Part shown: positions 17,028 to 24,355 of the stretch, piece by piece | How positions within the stretch are numbered: position 1 is the first letter of the stretch | How the letters are laid out: each line of letters opens with the position of its first letter | Source of the DNA: Thermoflexus hugenholtzii JAD2 | GTDB lineage: Bacteria; Chloroflexota; Limnocylindria; Limnocylindrales; Limnocylindraceae | Assembly (NCBI GenBank): GCA_945862225.1 | Contig: CAMAXG010000006.1 | Coordinates: 1-32,324, forward strand | DNA: 32,324 bases | Direction of reading: 5' to 3' | Notes under the pieces: generated by a model | What the model saw: only the letters and a program-made list of their open reading frames with translations | Told to the model about the DNA's origin: nothing | Databases searched by the model: none | Translations under genes and position numbers: made by a program

Positions 17028-17689
17028 CAGAGGCTGGAAATCATTCGGCGGCCGTGAGTATTGTCTGGCACATCCACATCGGCCGTTTCGCCATCAACCT
17101 CTTTTGCGATGTTGGTATCAATCTCGTCAACCCAAACAACAAATGTTATTGCAAGTTCGACCAGATAGTTGGCCGTTAACCAACGTGATGGGACTGATGC
17201 GCTGGCAATGAGGTCGCTCTCCTCATGGAGTTCAACCGTGCCAATAATCGGATAGGAAGCGTTCAACTCAGCGGCGATTTCCAGCGCACGTTCCTTCTTT
17301 TTCACATCTTGAACTAAGAGTGAGAATATGCGTACGACTGGGCTGCCTGTCTCAAAAGCGCTCTCTTTGTCGTGCTCCAGATTGATGTGCGCAGCAGCAC
17401 TTCCATATTCAAAAAACACGATTCCAGGTTTCTCATCCATGCGAGAAACTGTGCAACCGGTGGATTCAGTCCGCTCAACTGCAACCGCGAAGAGCAAGTC
17501 TGGATCAACCGTGTACCCCGTTTTTTCAGAGGCTTCGTGATCCCAGACACCTAAGCCCACTGATCCACTACCGACTCGTTCTGCGAGCGTTGCAAGCAGT
17601 ACTTCAGCTGCGCGGCTGATTTCCCCTGACCGTCGTCGTTTGAATAGGCCGTCGGTCCGCCTTGAAAGACTTTTGAGCCATGTGAGCAT
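17027..17689 (-). CDS. YbjN/CesT-like (TY-Chap type) protein, possible peptide chaperone
   Basis: A 220-residue cytoplasmic protein. The C-terminal two thirds have the alternating pattern of YbjN and type III secretion chaperone-like proteins: a strand pair with PGIVFFEYG, RIFSLLVQDV, then the conserved helix AAELNAS, SYPIIGTVELHEESDLIASASVP, and a closing helix ending VVWVDEIDTNIAKEVDG. In this fold the 'Asn-Ala... Gly... aDe.d' pattern is typical. The ATG at 17689 is chosen because GGAGGG lies just upstream; the open frame continues far beyond but only as a shadow of the opposite gene. It overlaps the trypsin-like protease gene by ATGA, suggesting that the two proteins work together. Family assignment is by pattern only. 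Confidence 0.6.
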   Translation of the reverse strand: MLTWLKSLSRRTDGLFKRRRSGEISRAAEVLLATLAERVGSGSVGLGVWDHEASEKTGYTVDPDLLFAVAVERTESTGCTVSRMDEKPGIVFFEYGSAAAHINLEHDKESAFETGSPVVRIFSLLVQDVKKKERALEIAAELNASYPIIGTVELHEESDLIASASVPSRWLTANYLVELAITFVVWVDEIDTNIAKEVDGETADVDVPDNTHGRRMISSL

Positions 17690-17759
17690 GACCACCCTCC
17701 CTACTGACAATTGGCACTGCGGTGGGGCAGCATAGCGAATGTTCTTCACGTTGAGAAGG

Positions 17760-17765
17760 TAGAAT
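17760..17765 (+). promoter_or_regulatory. Probable -10 element (TAGAAT) of the deoxyribonucleotidase-like gene
   Basis: TAGAAT lies 19 bases upstream of the GTG at 17785, with a strong GGAGGAG Shine-Dalgarno sequence in between, so this promoter would give a short-leader mRNA rather than a leaderless one. No convincing -35 is seen. It lies in a 95-base divergent promoter region; TATGCT at 17729-17734 on the minus strand may serve the opposite gene. Confidence 0.4.
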
Positions 17766-17784
17766 TCAAAAAGGAGGAGCAGCA

Positions 17785-18267
17785 GTGAAAAAGACCCTCT
17801 ACATCGACATGGACAACGTCCTGGTGGACTTCCCCTCGGGGATGGCCGCCTGCGACCCAGCGCTGCTCGAGCAGCACAAAGAGAGCCCCGACGAGATCCC
17901 TGGGATCTTCGCGCTGATGCAGCCGATGCCGGGCGCCATCGAGGCTTATCACGAGCTGAGCGAGCTCTTTGACACGTACATCCTCTCGACGGCGCCATGG
18001 GAGAACCCGAGCGCCTGGTCCGACAAGCTGGAGTGGGTGAAGCGGCACCTTGGCGCACCCGCCCACAAGCGGCTGATCCTCTCGCACAACAAGCACCTCA
18101 ATGCTGGGCACTACCTAGTAGATGACCGTTCGAAGAACGGTGCAGATGCGTTTGGGAAGGTGCCTGGTCAGGAGTGGATTCACTTTGGGCATGAGCCGTT
18201 CAGCTCGTGGGCAAAGGTTGTGGCGTACCTTAAAGAGAACGCAGCACCTCCCGAACCAGGAGCATGA
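17785..18267 (+). CDS. 5'(3')-deoxyribonucleotidase-like HAD hydrolase (NT5C family)
   Basis: A 160-residue cytoplasmic protein. HAD motif I is DMDNVL with nucleophile D8 and acid D10, followed by VDFPSGMAACDP, the cap region typical of cytosolic deoxyribonucleotidases. Motif II is LSTAPW, then KLEWVKRHLG, and motif IV is LVDDRSKNGADAF. Family members dephosphorylate deoxynucleoside monophosphates, tuning nucleotide pools. Length is slightly short but normal for bacterial members. The GTG start is fixed by a GGAGGAG ribosome binding site eight bases upstream. The secreted protein gene follows nine bases after the stop. Confidence 0.87.
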   Translation: MKKTLYIDMDNVLVDFPSGMAACDPALLEQHKESPDEIPGIFALMQPMPGAIEAYHELSELFDTYILSTAPWENPSAWSDKLEWVKRHLGAPAHKRLILSHNKHLNAGHYLVDDRSKNGADAFGKVPGQEWIHFGHEPFSSWAKVVAYLKENAAPPEPGA

Positions 18268-18276
18268 GGTAGTCAA

Positions 18277-18909
18277 ATGAAGCGCATCCGCCCACTCTTC
18301 GCAGCCAGCGTGATACTTGCCTTGGCGACACTTTTGCCCGTGGCGGTGCTCTCTGTAGAGCCAGCCGAGGCGCCTGGACCACCGCGAGATACGAGCTCGG
18401 CGGTGATCATCAATATGGGTCTTGATTCGGCTGCGGTAAATGAGATCTGCGCGCGCGTTGCGGCCGGCGAGATCGTGGAGGGGATTGCCTACGACTGCAC
18501 CGCATACATCGAGTTCCAGGAGCGGTGCGCTGATCCAGAGCGTGCATCGGTGGATTGCTTCCCAAATGCCACGCCAACTCCAGACAACTGCTGGGATTGT
18601 GAAGGCAGCACGATGACTGAAGCAGAGAAGCTTGCCGCGGCGTGCACCCCGGCAGTACTGGCGGCGAACCCGCAGCATCTTGATCTCTGCTTCCCCGAGA
18701 AGTGGGCGTGGGTATGTTTCACCGCAGACCCAGATCGAAACATCACAGAGCACTGTGAGATGTACCGACGAGACCTGGATCCGTATGGGATCTTTGCGCC
18801 GCAGCCACCACCGCCAACGCCAGGAGTACCACCGACACCTGAACCCACTGCGACACCAGACCTAACACCAGTGCCAGAGCCGGAGATTCCTGCAACAGCG
18901 ACGCCGTAG
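18277..18909 (+). CDS. Secreted Cys-rich protein with Pro/Thr-rich tail, function unknown
   Basis: A 210-residue protein. An N-terminal signal peptide (basic KRIR, hydrophobic core to about residue 25, probable cleavage near AEA) is followed by a compact acidic domain with ten cysteines, including DNCWDCEG, an even number as expected for extracellular disulfides. The last 40 residues are a low-complexity tail of Pro, Thr and Glu, such as a wall-spanning or glycosylated stalk, but there is no anchor helix after it. I do not recognise the family. GAGGTAG seven bases before the ATG is a plausible ribosome binding site, and it lies nine bases after the nucleotidase gene. Confidence 0.7.
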   Translation: MKRIRPLFAASVILALATLLPVAVLSVEPAEAPGPPRDTSSAVIINMGLDSAAVNEICARVAAGEIVEGIAYDCTAYIEFQERCADPERASVDCFPNATPTPDNCWDCEGSTMTEAEKLAAACTPAVLAANPQHLDLCFPEKWAWVCFTADPDRNITEHCEMYRRDLDPYGIFAPQPPPPTPGVPPTPEPTATPDLTPVPEPEIPATATP

Positions 18910-18926
18910 CGGCCGTGCAGCGCCTG

Positions 18927-18932
18927 TAGAAT
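18927..18932 (+). promoter_or_regulatory. Leaderless -10 element (TAGAAT) of the K+ channel gene
   Basis: TAGAAT ends seven bases before the ATG at 18940, in the 30-base gap after the secreted protein gene. No ribosome binding site is present between them. Confidence 0.62.
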
Positions 18933-18939
18933 CGCCCCT

Positions 18940-19704
18940 ATGACCCTCCGCCGCCGCTGCCATCGATTCGTAGAGAAGCACCTCCGCGCGTGGGAGCTGT
19001 TGCTAGCGTTGTTTGCCGCAGCGTCGGTATATGTGGGCGTGCGGGCGACGGAGCTCGGGGAGCCTGAGTACCTCACGAACATTGAGTGGGTCTTCACGGG
19101 CCTCTTTGTGGCGGAGTACCTGTTCCGCCTCTGGATTGCACCGAGCCGCTCTGGGTACTTCAAGAGTGCGCTGATTGATTTGGTGAGCATCTTCCCGCCA
19201 GTGAGAGGCGTGCGACTGCTGCGCCTGGTGCGACTGCTGCGCGTGGCGGAGAACATCGGTGCGGCGCTCGAGACCACGGCGATGGGTCGGCGCGCGATCG
19301 CCCTCTCGCGCATCGCCATTCTGTGGATCGCGGTCGTGGGCATTGCGGCCGTGGGGCTGTATAGCGCCGAGCTTGGGCAGAACCCGTCGATCCAGTCGGG
19401 GTTCGATGCGCTCTGGTGGGCGGTCGTCACCACCACCGTGGGATTCGGCGACATTGCCCCCGTGACCGCCGAGGGGCGCCTCGCCGCAGCGCTGCTGATG
19501 GTGCTGGGCGTAGGCTTCTTTAGCTTCTTTGTGGCCACCATCACCGCCTCACTCGCGGCCGAAACCGCCAGTGGGAGCCAGAAGCCGGCCAAGAGCGCAA
19601 CCCTGAACGCACGCTTGGCAGAACTCGACGAGGCCCTGGCCGCCAAGCGCCTCACCCGGGCCGAGCACAAGCGCCTTCGTGCCAGGCTCTTGGCACAGTT
19701 CTGA
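18940..19704 (+). CDS. Voltage-gated-type potassium channel (six-helix, Kv/KvAP-like)
   Basis: A 254-residue inner-membrane protein. Helices S1-S3 lie at about residues 18-34, 46-64 and 75-86. S4 has arginine at every third position (R89, R92, R95, R98, R101), the hallmark of a voltage sensor. S5 is about 120-141, then the pore loop with TTTVGFGD at 164-171, the K+ selectivity filter, and S6 (about 184-207). The C-terminus ends with a short helical LDEALAAKRLTRAEHKRLRARLL segment, which looks like a SHOCT-type oligomerisation tail. The start is supported by the leaderless TAGAAT. It is the last gene of normal GC before the defence island. Confidence 0.92.
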   Translation: MTLRRRCHRFVEKHLRAWELLLALFAAASVYVGVRATELGEPEYLTNIEWVFTGLFVAEYLFRLWIAPSRSGYFKSALIDLVSIFPPVRGVRLLRLVRLLRVAENIGAALETTAMGRRAIALSRIAILWIAVVGIAAVGLYSAELGQNPSIQSGFDALWWAVVTTTVGFGDIAPVTAEGRLAAALLMVLGVGFFSFFVATITASLAAETASGSQKPAKSATLNARLAELDEALAAKRLTRAEHKRLRARLLAQF

Positions 19705-19759
19705 AGTAGCTTCACCGAGTAACATCATCTAGACAAAAAACCAATGGAAGCTGACCAGA

Positions 19760-20740
19760 TTGCCAAATTCACAGATATCAGAGGTGAGCCCCTTGCAATC
19801 ACAATATCTAGACATCAACGGCTACACCACAACCCTTGGCGAAATGCGCCTTGGGGATTCTCTTGAATTCCTAGAGTCTGAGGACGGACATGCGCTTAAG
19901 GAATCAGTGAGCACAATCGTAACGTCACCGCCATTTCCGTTGCTAAGCGAAAAAGCTTATGGAAATCTAGAAGGCAAGGAATACATAGACTGGTTGTGTT
20001 CATTCGCCCAACCATTGCGAGAAATTATGAAACCAGACGGCTCCTTGTTCATTGAAATTGGTAACACCTGGGTTTCAGGCGAACCGGCAATGTCAATGGT
20101 TCCACTAAAGGCACTGATGGCCTTTGCCGAGAGCGGAAACTACACAATTTGCCAGCATTTGATTTATCACAATCCTGCTCGCCCACCAGGACCAGCATCC
20201 TGGGTCACTGCCAAACGGCTACGCCTCAAGGATGACTTCACCCATTGGTTTTGGCTGGGAAAATCAGCTGATGTAAGGGCGGACAACAGCGCTGTCCTTA
20301 AGGAATACAGTCCAGCAATGACAAGATTGCTGGATAAAAAGTTGGATACAAGCGGGACGCGACCTTCCGCGCACAAGATCAATGGTAAGAACTTTTTCAA
20401 AGATAATGGCGGTTCCATAGCAGGAAGCGTAATTTCAATTCCGAATACTGGTTGGGACAACTACCACCGCTGGTGCACAAATGAGGAAATTGCAGCGCAC
20501 CCAGCTCGTATGCCTTTTGATCTTGCGCGCTTTTTCATTGATCTGACAAGCACAACGGGAGATCTAATCTTTGACCCATTTGGCGGTAGCAACACGGTAG
20601 GTGCTGCAGCCGAGGTGCTGGCTAGGCGATGGATGACTGTTGACCTTGAATCGCAATACATCGCGGGATCACTTGGTCGTTTTGCTGATGAGTCAGGGAC
20701 ACTCCCAATCGACCTAAAAGTGTCCAGAGCAAATGGCTAG
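19760..20740 (+). CDS. DNA methyltransferase, beta-class amino-methyltransferase (probably N4-cytosine or N6-adenine)
   Basis: A protein of up to 326 residues. The catalytic motif IV is TSPPF (residues 55-59) and comes before the SAM-binding motif I, FDPFGGSNT (271-279), the order of the beta class. LGDSLEFL precedes motif IV, HPARMPFDLARFFI precedes motif I, and WMTVDLESQYI closes the fold. TSPPF with this order suggests N4-cytosine methylation, but adenine cannot be excluded. There is no separate specificity subunit in the window; the region between motifs (about 140-250) would be the target recognition part. The start is uncertain: TTG 19760, GTG 19784 or TTG 19793 are all in frame. It opens a four-gene operon and overlaps the helicase gene by eight bases. 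Its GC content is lower than that of genes to the left. Confidence 0.88.
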   Translation: MPNSQISEVSPLQSQYLDINGYTTTLGEMRLGDSLEFLESEDGHALKESVSTIVTSPPFPLLSEKAYGNLEGKEYIDWLCSFAQPLREIMKPDGSLFIEIGNTWVSGEPAMSMVPLKALMAFAESGNYTICQHLIYHNPARPPGPASWVTAKRLRLKDDFTHWFWLGKSADVRADNSAVLKEYSPAMTRLLDKKLDTSGTRPSAHKINGKNFFKDNGGSIAGSVISIPNTGWDNYHRWCTNEEIAAHPARMPFDLARFFIDLTSTTGDLIFDPFGGSNTVGAAAEVLARRWMTVDLESQYIAGSLGRFADESGTLPIDLKVSRANG

Positions 20741-21917
20741 CAAGCCCCTTCGTGACTGGCAGAACAAAGCAATAGCGGCTTGGACAGCAAACAATTTCCG
20801 CGGCATTGCGCAAGTCGTAACCGGCGGAGGAAAAACATTCTTGGCAGGGGCTGCATTCAAGCTTTTGCAAGCGAGCAAGCCTGATGCGAAGCTATTTGTC
20901 GTAGTGCCCACAATTGCCCTAGCTGACCAATGGTTTGTGGCCCTCGTTGAGGACCATAAGTACCTCCCAGACGAGATCGCAATTTGGGGAGGTGGGAACA
21001 AGATCAGCGCGGGGAAACTAATCACGATCGCGGTCACACCTACCGCTATTAAGTTAACGCCAGGGTTAAGTAACGCATTAGACATACTGCTTGTGTTTGA
21101 CGAGTGCCACCACGCCGGAGCACCAACCGTCGCGGCGATTGCATCGATTAAGTTTGGGGCAACACTCGGGCTGTCAGCTACCCCAGAGCGTCAGTACGAC
21201 GAGTCATTCAATGAGCAAATTGTTCCACTACTTGGTCCGATCATTGTCAATTATGGCTACGAAGAGGCGCTCGCAGATGGTGTTATTTGCCCATTTGAAC
21301 TTACTCACGTATTTGCCCCAATGGATGCAGTTGAAGACGAGAAGTTCAGGAAGCTTTCTCGCAATGTGGCTGTGGCCATAGGGAAATTTGGCCACGGAAG
21401 CCCTGAGGCAACTATGGCCTTGCGGGCTCGCGCGCGAATGGTTAACTCTGTTCGCAGTCGCGTGATCATCGCAATCGAACTCATCAAAAAGTACTCACAA
21501 GGGCGAACAATCGTTTTTGACGAATCAATTGAGCGCGTTGAACTTATCAAGTCTGGACTGCTAATGAATCAAATGACAGCACTTACGTACCACAGTCGAA
21601 TGTCGCCGGCAGCTGCGCGATCAAATTTGTTGATGTACAGGCGCGGCCAAGCGCAGGTACTTCTGACATGCCGCGCGCTTGACGAGGGCGCGAATATTCC
21701 AGAAACCGAAACAGGGATTATCGTCTCAAGCACTGCAAGTGAACGTCAGCGAGTGCAGCGCCTAGGGCGAGTTTTGCGGGCACTTCCAGGAAAACAGTCG
21801 GCCAGCATCTACACCATTTATTCAACAGAACAAGAGAAGCAGCGGCTGCTCAAGCCGGGCGCCGAACGCAACACGCGATGGATGACCACAGAGTTTGGAG
21901 CAAACAAGAGTGGATAA
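20733..21917 (+). CDS. DEAD/DEAH-box SF2 helicase (SSL2/type I-III restriction-like)
   Basis: A 394-residue protein with the complete SF2 motor: Walker A TGGGKT (residues 30-35), motif Ia VVVPTIALADQW, Walker B DECHH (123-127), motif III SAT (148-150), motif V ALDEGANIP (315-323) and motif VI QRLGRVLR (342-349) with its arginine finger. The arrangement resembles COG1061-type helicases that move along DNA in restriction and defence systems. It has no accessory nuclease domain; the nuclease would have to be supplied by another gene. It overlaps the methyltransferase stop (ATGGCTAG) and its own stop overlaps the start of the next gene, so translation of three genes is coupled. Confidence 0.92.
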   Translation: MASKPLRDWQNKAIAAWTANNFRGIAQVVTGGGKTFLAGAAFKLLQASKPDAKLFVVVPTIALADQWFVALVEDHKYLPDEIAIWGGGNKISAGKLITIAVTPTAIKLTPGLSNALDILLVFDECHHAGAPTVAAIASIKFGATLGLSATPERQYDESFNEQIVPLLGPIIVNYGYEEALADGVICPFELTHVFAPMDAVEDEKFRKLSRNVAVAIGKFGHGSPEATMALRARARMVNSVRSRVIIAIELIKKYSQGRTIVFDESIERVELIKSGLLMNQMTALTYHSRMSPAAARSNLLMYRRGQAQVLLTCRALDEGANIPETETGIIVSSTASERQRVQRLGRVLRALPGKQSASIYTIYSTEQEKQRLLKPGAERNTRWMTTEFGANKSG

Positions 21918-22683
21918 AGTGTTTGTGGGAGAAAGCGAATATTCCGCAGTCAGCAACCTCGGAATGCTTGAAGATCATTTCGAGCAAATCATTTACCAAC
22001 ATGCCCATCAGCTTTATCCTGGATATTACGTGGTTCCATTTGCACCACTTGTCGAATCCTTGCACGGCGCGAACCAGCCTGATATTGCCTTGGTTTCCCG
22101 CAATCTTGATTACTGGTACGTAGTAGAGGCCGAGATGGCGCACCATAGCTTGAATGGGCATGTACTGCCACAAGTCAGAACTTTTGCGCACGCGAATTAT
22201 GCCACCCGGCAAGTAATTGAAGCGCTCCAGTCTGGCCTGCCTAAGGTTGATCAACGCGATCTAATTAGACTAGTGCGCGATGTTCACCCTGAAGTGCTGG
22301 TCATCGTTTACGGCTCTGCTTCAGACTGGCGCGAGCCTTTGCTTGGCGTACCTTCCCTCCTTCATGAAATTAGGTTGTTCCGTCCGCTACAGGGCCCCCC
22401 TGTGCTGTACATGGACGGCCCAACCTTGCGTCAACCTTCCCTGCTTGCATTCAGTTGTGTTCACCGAATCGAGATGGCAAGCCTATTGTTTCTAGACGGC
22501 ACAATGGGTGACACGATTCCCAAGCGAATTGAAATTGAGGTTGAAGAAGCGATCATTCAGGCTGAAGTTCTTGACCAAGATCACCTCACAGTCCTGAGAT
22601 CCCCAGCATTTCGAGACCTAGCACCAGGCCAATACCAACTGATACAATCCGAGTCTGGTTCATTTAATCTCGGCAAGATCTAA
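21910..22683 (+). CDS. Operon protein of unknown family, possible PD-(D/E)xK-like nuclease
   Basis: A 257-residue protein read from a GTG that overlaps the helicase stop by eight bases, with GGAG nine bases upstream; an in-frame TTG at 21895 is less likely. No family is recognised with certainty. The N-terminal part reads helix (LEDHFEQIIYQH), strand (YYVVPFAPLV), an acidic turn with D58 in QPDIALV, then WYVVEAEMAHHS with E73 and E75. A helix with acidic residue, Asp, and Glu-x-(Lys/Glu) spaced about 15 residues after the Asp is the layout of PD-(D/E)xK nucleases, here with Glu in place of the usual Lys. In a methyltransferase-helicase operon that lacks another nuclease, this gene is the best candidate for the effector. 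The C-terminal half (about 130-257) is beta-rich and unassigned. Confidence 0.6.
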   Translation: MDKVFVGESEYSAVSNLGMLEDHFEQIIYQHAHQLYPGYYVVPFAPLVESLHGANQPDIALVSRNLDYWYVVEAEMAHHSLNGHVLPQVRTFAHANYATRQVIEALQSGLPKVDQRDLIRLVRDVHPEVLVIVYGSASDWREPLLGVPSLLHEIRLFRPLQGPPVLYMDGPTLRQPSLLAFSCVHRIEMASLLFLDGTMGDTIPKRIEIEVEEAIIQAEVLDQDHLTVLRSPAFRDLAPGQYQLIQSESGSFNLGKI

Positions 22684-22708
22684 GCGGATTTAGAGTTTTG
22701 GAGGGGCA

Positions 22709-24304
22709 ATGAGTAAAGTAAATATGGTAATTGAGCCTGAGTCAATCCTTACCTATAAGCGCCTAACGTATTACCCATGGACCGCCCTAGCAGAACTCAT
22801 TGACAATTCAACAACGAGCTATGCGCTGAATAAAGACGCTCTTGATGCTGCATACCGAGCAGAAGGAGCCGATGAGCGTGTCGAAGTTCGGGTGACTATT
22901 GGAGAAACTGAAGGTGAAAAGTGGGTGCGGGTAACCGACACCGCATTAGGCATGGACTTACCCACCTTGATCAATTCGCTAAAGATCGGCCGCCCACCGG
23001 TTGACACTTCCCATCGGTCGAAATACGGCATGGGCATGAAAACCGCTTCATGTTGGTTTGGCGATCGATGGACTATTACAACAAGTCGGCTTGGCGAAAA
23101 AGGCGGGCACAGAGTGACTATTGACGTCAATGCAATCGCGGCGGGTAACAACGATCTCAACTATGAATTCTTGAAAAATCACGGAGAAAACGAGCACTTC
23201 ACAATCATTGAAATCTCAAGTCTTCATCAAACCAGTCTTGCGGGACGCACTTTGGGAAGGATTAGGACCTATCTACAGGGAATCTATCGGAAAGATCTCG
23301 GGACCGAAACTCAACCTGGTGAGATTCGGCTGTATGTGAATGACGTAGCAATCAGTGGGGATGTGTTCAAAGACACGGATTTCTTGCAAGACGCCTCAGG
23401 GAATCTTTACAAGAAGCCGTTCAACAAAGAGTGGACTCGACCCGGCGGAAAACGCCAGGTTGCTCAAGGGTGGATCGGCATTCTGGAATCAGGAAGTCGC
23501 TCAAAGGCTGGGTTTTCGCTCTTTGAGTCTGGCCGAATGCTTAAAGGTCACCCCGAAGCGTGGCGCCCGCAGGGGATTTTCGGTCAGCTGCTGGGGACAA
23601 ACGACTTGATCAATCAGCGTCTAGTTGGAGAAGTAGAACTATTTGGGTTTATTCCAACCCACACCAAGGACGACGTTTCCTGGCAGGGCGACGAACAGGA
23701 TGAAGTAGAGAGCTATCTTGAGGAAGTCGCCAAAGACTATCGACAGGTAGCGCAAGCACGGCGAAAGCATTCAGATGATGAGCGAGGGCCTTCCGCAAAA
23801 GAGCGGGCCATGGCTGTATCTGAGCTTCGAACAGAGTTTGGTACCCCTGAGTTCCGTGAAGTCTTCAACGATCGTGTTCCACTTCCGCCACGCGAGTTAA
23901 TCGAAGCAGACCTTGCAACATTAAAGGCGAATCTTGCGAATCGACGCGAATGGGAAATTGAAGTACCGCTGGAGACTGTTGACGGGGAGCCGATGTTGGC
24001 GCGAGTGGGGATTGATGAAGATCTGCGAACGAACGACCCATACATCGTTTGGCAGCAATCTGCGTCAGGGAAACAAGTTGATGTGGTGATCAACTGGAAT
24101 CACCCTGCGATTGAGATGATTTCTGGCGCCGACGATTTAGTGGTCTATATGCGTCTTGCTGCATACGAAGCCTTGTCCGAGTGGCAAGCGGTGCGATTGG
24201 GCGAACGAGTCCGGCCGGATGAAATTCGTCTCATTAAAGGAAGACTGTTAGCGATTGCTTACGCTACAGAATTTCTTGCGAGGAACGAAGACCGAAACGC
24301 CTGA
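22709..24304 (+). CDS. GHKL (HATPase_c_3) ATPase, MORC/MutL-like
   Basis: A 531-residue protein with the Bergerat fold of GHKL ATPases at its N-terminus: the N-box WTALAELIDNST (E29 and N33 bind Mg-ATP), motif II DTALGMD (D77 to D83) and the lid SKYGMGMKTAS (104-114). An S5-like domain follows, then a Gln/Glu-rich helical region (about 330-420) that may dimerise, and a C-terminal region of unknown fold ending in ARNEDRNA. Motif II has Ala where the usual DxGxG has Gly, and the N-box lacks the usual Asp after NS. Prokaryotic MORC-like ATPases are known from restriction-modification-type operons. A strong GGAGG ribosome binding site lies six bases before the ATG. It is the last gene of the operon. 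Confidence 0.85.
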   Translation: MSKVNMVIEPESILTYKRLTYYPWTALAELIDNSTTSYALNKDALDAAYRAEGADERVEVRVTIGETEGEKWVRVTDTALGMDLPTLINSLKIGRPPVDTSHRSKYGMGMKTASCWFGDRWTITTSRLGEKGGHRVTIDVNAIAAGNNDLNYEFLKNHGENEHFTIIEISSLHQTSLAGRTLGRIRTYLQGIYRKDLGTETQPGEIRLYVNDVAISGDVFKDTDFLQDASGNLYKKPFNKEWTRPGGKRQVAQGWIGILESGSRSKAGFSLFESGRMLKGHPEAWRPQGIFGQLLGTNDLINQRLVGEVELFGFIPTHTKDDVSWQGDEQDEVESYLEEVAKDYRQVAQARRKHSDDERGPSAKERAMAVSELRTEFGTPEFREVFNDRVPLPPRELIEADLATLKANLANRREWEIEVPLETVDGEPMLARVGIDEDLRTNDPYIVWQQSASGKQVDVVINWNHPAIEMISGADDLVVYMRLAAYEALSEWQAVRLGERVRPDEIRLIKGRLLAIAYATEFLARNEDRNA

Positions 24305-24355
24305 TAGCGGGCACGTATCACGCAAGAGCTTTGCAGATCTATAGATAGCGCAATC

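Noticed and set aside
17690-18058. N-terminal extension of the YbjN-like protein
   Set aside because: It would run through the divergent nucleotidase gene; a ribosome site and ATG at 17689 give a normal start.
18489-19715. Minus-strand open frame of 408 codons opposite the secreted protein and the K+ channel
   Set aside because: It is Ala/Arg/Ser-rich without domain motifs, and lies opposite two genes with strong evidence. It is a GC-rich shadow frame.
19744-19866. Short ATG open frame just before the methyltransferase
   Set aside because: It is out of frame with the methyltransferase, about 41 codons, with no motif; it could be a leader peptide but nothing supports that.
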